A stretch of 64,000 bases of DNA from Phoebastria nigripes. Lineage: Eukaryota; Chordata; Aves; Procellariiformes; Diomedeidae. The position numbers were made by a program, and so were the translations under genes. The notes under the pieces were generated by a model. That model did no database searches. It was not told the origin of the DNA and saw nothing but the letters and a program-made list of their open reading frames with translations. Numbering within the stretch: position 1 is the first letter of the stretch; each line of letters starts with the position of its first letter. This document shows, in pieces, positions 47,736-57,730 of the stretch. The DNA is taken from assembly GCA_035582835.1 (NCBI GenBank), contig JAYKAV010003044.1, positions 3,895,084 to 3,959,083 of the forward strand, written 5' to 3'.

Positions 47736-50700
47736 GACTCACTAGGTCTGTCACTTTCCAGCAGGACTGCTGTAATTATATTGTGGGAAGCACCGTTCAC
47801 TTTGCTGAAGCCTGAGCGGATTAAGGATCCTCTGCGCCTTTTCCCACCCCTCTCTGCCAGGTACCTGCACAAAGATGACAGATGGTCAGGGGCCATTTAT
47901 TTCCCCTAATGAGCTGGTACAAAAGGAGATGGTTCCCAAAACACATGTATATTTTCAGTTAACTAAAAATGCCCCAGACTCCCAGGGCTTTGCCTGAAAG
48001 ATGGGAAGGGTCTGAACCCAGGCAAGAAAACGTGCCAGCAGATGGAAACAGGGGTTTTCAGGCGCTGCAGGAGGAGCCCAGCTCTGGGTTCAGAGGAGCC
48101 TGGACTGCGGGAGCGTGTCCTGCCCTGCGGTCTGCTCAGCACCAGGGTTGCTCGAGCTCGGTTTCTCTCCCACATTTGCTCTCAGGGGCTAAGAAAAGCT
48201 GACTCATAGAAGGGTATTAAACAAAAGCTCTGAACCTTGCCTGCATGATGGACACCTCTTAAAAGCAAATCTTGTGTTCCTCGCAGGTGACGAGGAGAGA
48301 GCTCTCTAGCCTTACCTCCACGCCCCTGTTACTGTGTGATGAGCTCCCGTGCAGTTTAGCTTTCCCAAGGAGTGTGGGACACAGGGCATGCTCAACGGTG
48401 GTCCAGCAGAAGCTAACACAAACATGAAACTTAGGCTGATGCAGATGAGAGAGGGCTGTTGGTGGGCATCAGACGATGTCAAAGGATGAAGAAGATAATT
48501 CCAACCATAAGCATGTGCAGAGATTACAGCATGAAAAGAGAGCATGGCTGCCCGTAGCCTGAGCTGATGTAAAGCACCAGAGCTTTGAAGGATCCACACA
48601 GATTTATGCCAGCTGAAAGCTTAGCCTCAAAAGTGGATTCAGTTTAACCCTCTGGAAGCATGCCATTAGACCGTGAGGCACTGGAGATAAACTAGGCACT
48701 GCATCCTCCCAGTTTGCAGTAGCTGGTATCTTGACCCTAACCCAGCTGAGACCTAATGGTGATTTAAAACACATATATTGTCTTACAGAAGCAAGGCCTG
48801 TCAGTGGTGGGGACGGAGGAGTTCCAAGACCCACATGCGTTGGTTGCCCCATTTCACCCCCCGCTGCCAGTACAGCACCCAGTGCAGGTGTTGTGCCCCC
48901 CCCCCACTACCCAGCCAGCTGCCTTCTCATCTGGACTCTCAGGTTAAATTTGCAAGCTGTCCTTCTCTTTGCAATTCTGAGGAAACAGAAGCTCGATTGT
49001 CCCCTTGCTTAGCCGTGAACACAGCAAGGAGGTGACTGGGATCTCCCCTTCCCAGGCTGCCTGTGGGAACGGAGGGAAAGCCACACAGGGAAAAGCTTTC
49101 TTAACTCCCTTCTACATGGCCACCACTTAGCCCTGCTTTCAAGGCGTACACTGGACAGGCATTGCTTCCGCTGACTATTTCCCAGGGGAGAGAAAATAAA
49201 TAAACCTAGAGTTTAAATTAAATCCCATCAATGGAAAAGTACTTGCAGGGCTGAACGTGTCTCTCCCAAGTGTCTCCAAGTTCCCTGAGCTCTACTTAAG
49301 CCCACAAGATGCAGGTGGAGCCAAGACCTCAACTTGCCTCTTCAAGTCTTCCCTTTTTTATCTGGGCATGGCTTATATGGGAAATACAGGCTCCAGCTGC
49401 TCAGCATTTCCCGAGGTCCCACAGGGAAGGCAGGCACCAGCTTCTGGAGACCGATCTCCACATGCAACTTTTTTCTGGGACAAGAGTTTCCTTTGTGCCC
49501 GCGGATCTTTGGCCCCAGTCACGGAGAGCAGCTCCGTGGAGCGGGCACAGCAGTAAGGGCTGCGTGGCTGTTTCAGAGGCTGCCTCAAACATTTACCTCC
49601 AGCCTGTCTCCTCTGGGGATCTGCAAAACAGATGCCTGAAGCAGCAAGCCTGAAACCTGCTCGTGAGATAATGCTCGTTTGCCGCTTCCATGTATTTTCA
49701 AGAGGTGGCACCTGTAAAATACGCACAATTCAATGCTCTGAAGTTAATGCTGCAGCGGCTGCAGCGGGCCCCTGGGCTGCCAGCAATGCTGTCTTAGAGA
49801 TGAAATGTGCTGGTAAAACCAAGGGTCTTGACCTGCGGTGGTAATTAAAGATCCCACAGCAGTTTTTGCAAGAGTAAGGGAACTAGCCGTGCTGTCCTGG
49901 CCAAAGTCCAGCTTGGGTAATTATATTCACCCCCTCGACCCCACCGGGCTGGGTCCATGGCAGCTGTGACATGACATAGTGTGTGCTGGGGCTTCAGAGC
50001 CCAGCGGGAGCCCGGCTGGCCACAACTGGGGGGACCTGGGAGCAAGATAAAAGGTGAGTTGAGGGTATTCAGCACATAACCCTGCTGCTAGCTCATTAAA
50101 AGACAACATTTGCAGGTCCCCTTTAAACTGTTTATCCATTATTGAAAATACCATATGTTACATGTCCATGAAGATCAGCTTTCAGCCGCAAGATAAGCTG
50201 CCTCCATTTATTGTTCTTCCCTCTCTCCCTCCTCCCTCCCTCCCTCTGGGCTTTTAATTACATCCATCACCTCCCACCCCTCTGGTGGAGCTGGCTTCTT
50301 GTCTCATCAGCCCAGCGAGGGAACAAGGCCCATTTTTTTTCTCTTGGAAGGGAGCAATTGTTTCGCTTCCCGCACACAAGTCCTAGAGCGAGAGACATTT
50401 AGCAGCCGCTGTGAAATTTCAGCCAGGATTGGAATTTATTTTAAGATGCCGGCCTTTAAATTTTTCATTAAACCTTTTCCCCCTGCGATGCAGCAGGCTT
50501 CTGCAGGGACCAGGGGAACATCGTGTTTATATGCCTGGCACGTCAGGGAGGACGGAGGATTTCACACCACCCTGGGCAAAGGCTTCCCAGCGCCGTGCAC
50601 GCCGCTAACAAGGCCCTACAGCAAGAGCCGCTCGGAGCCGAGCGCTGCAGCCCCCGACCCGGGAGGGCACTGCTGCCTCTGCAAACCGCCCCAGCCTGGC

Positions 50701-53700
50701 TTGCATTTCAAATGCCACCCGCTTCACCGGAGTTCAACACGCTTTGCTGGAACAGGGCTACCTTGCAGGAATGGCCCCTGCCAGTTGCCTTTTCGGTCGG
50801 CTCATTTCCAGGCCCGGCGGTGACCCGGCCGGTGAGCTGTGTGCGGGAGCGACTGGCTTTTCGCCTGCCGGGGTTGTAAGCTCGCAGCCGGTGCCAGAGC
50901 GGTGGCTTGGAGCGCTGCCTGCTGTAGGGATTGCTTGAAGCATCCTGTTATAAGACCTCGGGTTTTGTTCCTTGTAACTCTGCCAGACCTCAGGTGCCTA
51001 AGCTGAAATTTTCCGTGCTAGGTGTCTGCTTTTGCAGGAAAGGAGATGCCTGCAGCAAACTCAGAGGGGATGAAACTGCCTGGAGGAGACCTTCCTTTTT
51101 CTCCCCATGTGCCCCTGTTGCATTTACCTTCCAGCTCCTGCTGTATGGGAGCCGGGGGCTTGGCAAACATTGACCAAGCCCATGCACAAGATGAGCTGGG
51201 GCTCCTACAGAGACATGGCTCACGACCACCGTGTTAAAGACACCGTCATGCACAAAGGTGCTGAGATGGGGCTGCCCGCGCAAGCTGAAGCAGCATTTCT
51301 AAAGTGTTGCGTGCCTGACTTTGCAGCCTTAACCAAGTTCTCTCTTTTTGGCATGCAATCATTTTCTAGTATCAGCTCTTTTAGATCATTGGCTGGTCTT
51401 TATATTTTCCTGAATATGACCTGAAAAACCACTGCAAGGGTGTGCAGTAACTCCTGACTGAGCAGTTTCAGCAAACCAAAAGGAAAAGCCTGACCAACCC
51501 CCTATTAGAAGTTCGCTGGCCCAAATTTAGTTGCTGTCAGGCTGGTCATTTCCCTGAAGAGCGATTACAAACCCAGAAAAGCCCACCGAAGGGGGATCAC
51601 TCCACTGGCAGAGTCGCAGACGGATGGGACCAAACCCCACCTCCACACAACGCAGTCCAGCTTCCCGGCTCTGCAAATGTCTCTGTGGCCGAGGAGAGTG
51701 GTTTAAACATAGCCCAGTCCCCCCTACGCAGCCAGATCACGTTAACAGGGTTTAATCTCCCTCGCAGACGAAGGGTGCCGCAAAACTCGGCAGGGCTCCC
51801 TGCTCCCTTCCACATGAAACACCCCTGTCCAGAGCCAGCTTTCCCCACGCTGCCCCGCAGTAACAAACCCCTCCGCCCGCACCCAAGCACTCCGCCAGGT
51901 TTTTGCACGGCAGCAGGTTTCAGCTGCAAGCTGCCATTGTATTTGACGTACAGCAGCGAGGTGTATCATTAATTTATTAATTATTCATGGAGCGCCAGAC
52001 GGACCCGCAGAAGATCAGACAGGAAGAGCTGGCTCCCAGCGAGCTCCCGGACTCTCCTTATGTCAAGACTTGCGCTTCAGTCACAAGCACGTTGTCGCTG
52101 GCCACCTGCACGTGACGGGACAATCTTTGTTAAAATCCCAATTAGCACATAATAAGGTAGGCACAAAACCTGTCTCTCCCAAGCCAGACGGGCCCCCGCT
52201 TCTCTTTCTTTCCCTTTTTTAAACAAAAGGTTTCCTCTTGTTAAAACTTAGGGGTAAGGACAAGGTTTTGGATTAGTAGCAGGGGACTTTGGCGGGGGCA
52301 AGATCTGCTGCGTGCCCTGAGCCCAAGGCCACAGCCCACCCCGTGGGGAGCCCAGGGAGCCTCTGGGCTGACCGGCTGGCCCTGCCGCGGCTGCTGGGAC
52401 ACTCGGCAAGAGCCCGGCAAGTGGAGCTCCCCCAGCGTCCCTTTGAGCTGGCCAAATGGCCCTGGCATTCTCCAGAGGGGCTGGTTTTGTTATCTGTCCT
52501 GGGAAACGAAGAGGGTCATTCAAAGGCCCTCCGCAGCCAGAGCAGCTTCCCTTTCATCGCTTGCTTCCAATTGCCATAAACCATTAATGTCGGGCGATAA
52601 AGGGTGAGTACTGCAAACAGGCCAGACGGCAACCGCAGCCCTTTCATCCATGCGTAACCTTGAGGGTGCAGACTCGGGAGCCTCCTTCCCGATGATCCAG
52701 CCGGAGCAGTGACAAAGGTGTTCGGCTGGGCACATCGGCAGGGACATGGAAAGGAACGGGCAGAGAAACCTGCATGGGCAGTCCCGGACGGACGGAGAGG
52801 ACCGGCTGGGAAATGGGGGGGTGGTCTACAGAATGGGTTTCTACTGACAAACAGGTCAGTGTGCAAAGGCAACCTGGATGCTTCGCTGACCCAGCCGACA
52901 AGGGGGAAGGGTGCTGTGGTCGCTGTGAGCTGAGTTGAGGTCGGTGATCTGCTGACGGGGGCTCTGGAGCCGGTTTCCATGCAGACAGCCGTGGCCCTCC
53001 CCAGCTGCCTCAGGGAATCTGCCTCGAAATGAGTCCGTCCCATGCAGTGCACCGCTGCACCCGGGATGGGTGCTGCAGGTTAGCCCTGGTCCGAGCATAG
53101 CACGTCACCGCTCCATCGGCAGTTTCTCGGGGTCTCACAGATTAATTTGTACTAGGATCTTGGCTACTTGTCTCTGGATTTGTCCATTTTCCTTCCTCCC
53201 ATGCCTCACACACACTGCTCCTTAGAGCAACCGGTTCGGTTAAGTGTAGGCTTAAGAATGAGTCATTTGAGTTCTACTTCCTTCAAAATACAAATCCTAG
53301 ATTCATTTTTCTCATCTTATTTTCAAACAGGTTTTAATCTAGGCATAATGTCTGCAGTAAGAATAACAGGTGGAAACTAGAGCAAAACTTAATATTTTGC
53401 CTGTTCAGAGGAAGTTTGGAGCATTCAGGTTCAAAGTATGGAGACAAAAAGCTACCTGAGAAATGTCTGGAGATACGACGTTTTCTCTGTGTTGCTTAGG
53501 GGAGCAAATGTGTCCTAAGACCATGAGCTAGCGAGGGACTATGAGTGTTACTATTTTGCAGGGAGTGGGAGGTATGCCAGATTGGGTGTCCTGTCTCTCC
53601 CGCCCAATTAAGACAACTCTTTTTGCCGTTCAATGCAATTTTTCATATAAAGCCAATACCATGAAAAATTATGGTCTTCTTCCTGGAAGACAATAGGGTA

Positions 53701-54340
53701 TTTTTAAGGGAGTTGTTTTGCTCATTGTGTGCATTGTGGGATCTTCTTTGCTTATTTTTAACCAGGGCAAGTTTTATCAAAGACATGAAATGACTCTAAG
53801 TCATGGTGACAATGGCAGGGGGATGAAGTCACAACGTTAATCTTCTCTGTGCAACTCTAAAGAAGTGGAAACTTCCACTGAATGCCATGAAATCCTTTCC
53901 ACAATGAAGTTGTTCAGACATGCCAATCACAAGCTCACAACAACTACAGAAGTGAAAATCTTCTTGGAAGGAAAAGGCCTGGCGTGATGCTAATAAGAGG
54001 ATCTCTAGAAGTTGAAACGTGTGCCTGTACGGGTTTTTTTACAAGCACAAGTGCCAACGCATACCTGTAGCGAAATGGGAGGCTGGGAGAATGAGAGTTT
54101 GAGCTCCCTCCTCTTCCTGGCTTTGCAGGATGCCCCATTCCTGCGCTTGCAGGGATGCGCGGGAAGATGGGTCTCTGCACCCACCAGCCATGCCGTCGGG
54201 CTGGCTCCGGGCAGTCCCCCCTTTCCCCTTTCACTTGAGGCCACAACGGTTGCTGAAGCACCGGCCTCCGGGGCTCACCACACCTGCGACTCGGGCAGCG
54301 CAGGAAGGGCTCAGCGGGGACTGCGCTGGTGCATGCGGCC
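47736..54340. other. Intergenic stretch, no gene recognised
   Basis: Mixed composition, with a C10 run at 48896-48905, an AT-rich homeodomain-type patch at 51967-51990 (CATTAATTTATTAATTATTC), and a distinctly AT-rich stretch 53150-54000 without repeats or exons that I can recognise. Open frames are short and overlapping. Confidence 0.5.
50246..50272 (+). promoter_or_regulatory. TTTTAATTACATCCATC element (copy B)
   Basis: CTCTGGGCTTTTAATTACAT then CCATC, also directly after a TCCCTCCCTCC pyrimidine tract. It is about 25 bp of near identity to the copy at 47705, in the same order relative to the pyrimidine tract. Confidence 0.3.
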
Positions 54341-55235
54341 CTGGCTGGCACTGCAGTGCTGCACCGGGGCCGGCTGTGGTGCTGCATCGGGGCTGNCTGC
54401 GGCACGGCAGTGGGGCTGGCTGCGGCACTGCATCGGGGCTGGCTGTGGTGCTGCACCAGGGCTGGATGCAGCACTGCACTGGGGCTGGCTGCGGCGCTGC
54501 ATCGGGGCTGGCTGCGGCACTGCACTGGGGCTGGCTGCGGCACTGCACTGCGACTGGCTGCGGCACTGCCTCAGGGCTGGCTGTGGCGCTGCATTGGGGC
54601 TGGCTGCGGTGCTGCACCGGGGCTGGCTGCGGCGCTGCACCGGGGCTGGCTGCAGCACTGCACTGGGGCTGGCTGTGGCACTGCATCGGGGCTGGCTGCA
54701 GCACTGCATTGGGGCTGGCTGCGGCACTGCACCGGGGCTGGCTGCGGCTCTGTACTGGGGCTGGCTGCGGCTCTGTACTGGGGCTGGCTGTGGTGCTGCA
54801 CTGGGGCTGGCTGCGGCGCTGCATTGGGGCTGGCTGTGGTGCTGCACCGGGGCTGGCTGCAGCACTGCACCAGGGCTGGCTGCAGCTCTGTACTGGGGCT
54901 GGCTGCAGCTCTGCACTGGGGCTGGCTGCGGCGCTGCACTGGGGCTNGCTGTGGTGCTGCACTGGGGCTGGCTGCGGCGCTGCACTGGGGCTGGCTGTGG
55001 TGCTGCATCGGGGCTGGCTGCAGCGCTGCGCCAGGGCTGGCTGTGGTGCTGCACTGGGGCTGGCTTCGGCGCTGCGCTGGGGCTGGCTGCGGCTCTGTAT
55101 TGGGGCTGGCTGTGGTGCTGCACTGGGGCTGGCTGCAGCTCTGCACTGGGGCTGGCTGCAGCTCTGCACTGGGGCTGGCTGCGGCGCTGCACTGGGGCTG
55201 GCTGTGGTGCTGCATCGGGGCTGGCTGTGCCTGCT
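54341..55235. repeat. GC-rich 23-bp minisatellite, about 38 copies
   Basis: The unit is GGGGCTGGCTG followed by YRGYDCTGYAYY. GGGG blocks fall at 54366, 54964 and 55217, exactly 26 and 37 periods of 23 bp from the first, so there is no net indel in 851 bp. Because 23 is not a multiple of 3, each frame cycles through the same 23-residue pattern. There are no stops apart from edges, so frames of 250-590 codons arise on both strands; these are not genes. Variants concentrate at CpG positions (CG to TG or CA). A block of at least four units near 54885 recurs 253 bp (11 units) later. N bases at 54396 and 54947. Confidence 0.95.
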
Positions 55236-56719
55236 GGAGGCGTGTGGCCGCAGGCAGGCCTGCACCTGCATCCAAACTCCCCGAGGGGAAAGGGTGCTTT
55301 CTGCCACGTCTGTTAACCCTAGCCTTTGTAGCCACATTCATCTCCAGCTAAAAAATAAAGGAACGATCACTGAAATTCTTTTTCCCAGCCGCGGCGCATC
55401 AGAAACCTTTAAATTACGTGCGGCAGATCAGTCTTGTGCCCCGAGCTCTGGAGCAGGACTGCTGGAGGGAGCAGGCAGCGGCGGCTCTCACGCCCAGCTC
55501 GGGCGGCTCTGGGTTGCACGCCTGCGTAGCTGGGCGTTACACGCGCCTCCAGGCCACTCGATCCTCCCACTGGCACCGGAGGAACCTTTGCTCGTGGTTT
55601 CGGTGGGATGGAATCAAAATGCCAAAGCGAAGGGAGAAATCCCGCGCGCAGCAGCATCACAAAACCCTTCTCGGAGGCAGCGAGGAGCCTCCCATCGGGA
55701 TCAGGAACAGTGGTGCGTTAAGGTCCCAAACAGATCTTTTCCTGGCGCCTGGCAAAAGAAAAGCNGCGTGAACACCCAGAACTGTAAAAACTGGTCAAGA
55801 AGCTGTTGCTTTGTTTTCTGTCTTCTTCTGAGCTCCTTGTGGGTTTGTTTGAGGGGAAGGGTGGGCTGGGTAAAGAACAGACACCAAAGCGTGTCCTAGC
55901 ACCCAGAGAACTTCAGAGGAAAACAGCTTATTTCATTAGCCTTGTAAACAAGATGGACTTTTTCAAAATATTTATTTTAGGAATCAAATTAAATGTTCCA
56001 GCTATTTGGGAATTCAATTCTCTCTTTCTGCGGGTGCTAGTCAGGGCTCCCAATGCATCAGTGCACGGCTTTAAAGGCATTTCTCCACTCTTTTGGATTA
56101 GTGACCCATTCTAACAGGTCTTCATTGACGGGGAGTGTGGGTCTCTCAAAGAGTCCATTGGATACAGCTTACAAAAGAGTTTAGCCGGAGATGAAGAGTT
56201 TACAAAAAGTTTGTAGGAAACCGTGGAGTCCTTTTAAAAGAGAATAAACTGCCACTGCTGTGTCTGGGTTGAGTTAATCTGATTAGGCCAAGCTCATCAA
56301 CAGGCCCACTGAAAAGAATGAGGCGGGGGGAAAGCAAGCTGTGGACGGGGCCAAGAAAAAAATTAGGGACCTTTTTACTAGAGAAGTCAAACAAAACCTA
56401 TTGTTGCAGAGCATGCTTGCCTACAGATGGCAAAATGACAAATCTTTTCAAAGGCAAAGCAAATATAATTGATGGCTTTTTTTTTTTTTCTTCCCCCAGG
56501 TATGGGAACAGACACTTAATAAGATTAAGGGAAACCAAAATGAAAGGGGCTGTGAAATACCGCAGATACTCGTCCTGGTTGTTTGGATGGCATAGGCTTA
56601 TGGAGTTTACCTACTCTTGAGAAAAATAGACCCTACCACGTATCATTTTATGCTCCTAGGTCCCTTAGGAAGTGTACGTGCATCATTCCCCCCACCCCCA
56701 GTTAACGCTTGTGCTCTTC
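55236..56719. other. Intergenic stretch right of the minisatellite
   Basis: Unique flank of the array turning AT-rich at about 55930-56640. No exon or repeat family recognised. A T12-13 run lies near 56478-56490. Confidence 0.5.
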
Positions 56720-57360
56720 CAAACTCCAGGAGACGGCAGCACCCGACCGAGGAGTGGAGAAGCAGACCAAGAGGACAACCGGCTCGGCCTAGGAGAGTTG
56801 AAGGCCTTGGGAGGCTCTTCCATCCCTCCGGCCCGGGCTCCTGCCCCGCGAGCCCCGCTCTGCCCAGCCTGCCCTGGGCCGGCAGGGCTGCAGCAGGCCT
56901 CCTCTTCCTCCGGCCGGGGGGCTGCTTCGGCCAGGCAGCCCCAGCCGGAGCCGAGGGAAGCAACGCAGACCCCGTCCCGCCGGCGTTCAGCTGCTCATTT
57001 CTCCCCGGGGGAGGAGAGAATGGGCAAAAGGGCAGGTTTTCAGGACTCTGCTCTGAACCTGAGGCGGGTCCTGAGTCACCCGCTTCTGCTCCTCACCGGG
57101 CACCCTCCCGCCTGGGTGCTTCACCCCTGACAGTGCCCCTGCCCCTGCCCCGCTTTGCTCAGCGCAGGGCCTGGCGACAGCAGGGGCTGGGCAGGCGCAG
57201 GCACGCACCTCCGCTGCCCCGCCGCCGGCAATGCGCCGTGCTGCCGCCCCAGGACCTGGCAAGCTGCAGCGGAGCCCCCGCCGGCTCGGTGCCGGCACGG
57301 CGCCGCGTCCTGCGTGCAGCGCCGGGGCCGGCGCGAGCTTCGTCCCCTCCTAGGAGGAAA
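56720..57360. promoter_or_regulatory. CpG-rich island without recognised gene
   Basis: High GC and frequent CpG. Overlapping open frames on both strands (plus 56617-57468, 283 codons; minus frames near 57121-57426) have the low-complexity Pro/Ala/Arg composition of untranslated GC-rich DNA. It may be a promoter or an enhancer-associated island; nothing in it identifies a transcript. Confidence 0.35.
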
Positions 57361-57479
57361 GGGGCTGTGCAGGGTCAGGCACCCCGAGCACAGAAAGGGG
57401 GTGATGGCATCATCGCACCATCTCATTTTGAGATGTTTATTGTGGGCAAAATAAAAAGCCTAATTTAAAGTCCTGCCGG

Positions 57480-57730
57480 AAGGTTACATCACCGCCATTG
57501 CCTTCTCAGGAGATATTTTAGGCTCTATATTTAGAGCAGCTCGAGTTGTGCTTGGGTTTAACATAGGCAGCTCCTTAGCCAATATAATTAAGAACAGTAT
57601 CAGTGGAAGGCATGTAAGGAGATTTTCTCCCCAAGGCCACCTAATACAGATGTAATTGACTCTATTTTCTGCTTTCTGCACACGGATTGCCGCAACTCAG
57701 CCCCTATTATCCGTCAACAAATGAACAGGA
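57480..57730. other. Candidate conserved noncoding element
   Basis: AT-rich complex sequence directly after the CpG-rich island, with CCAAT (inside CAGCTCCTTAGCCAATATAA), TAATTAAGAAC and GATGTAATTGAC. There are no repeats and no open frame. Proposed on appearance only. Confidence 0.25.

Noticed and set aside
54012..55899. Very long open frames (up to 589 codons) on both strands across the GC-rich minisatellite, suggestive of a repetitive Trp/Cys/Gly-rich or Pro/Ser/Ala-rich protein
   Set aside because: They exist equally in all frames because the 23-bp unit has no stop codons in any phase. Flanking residues resemble no family, and the repeat alone explains them.
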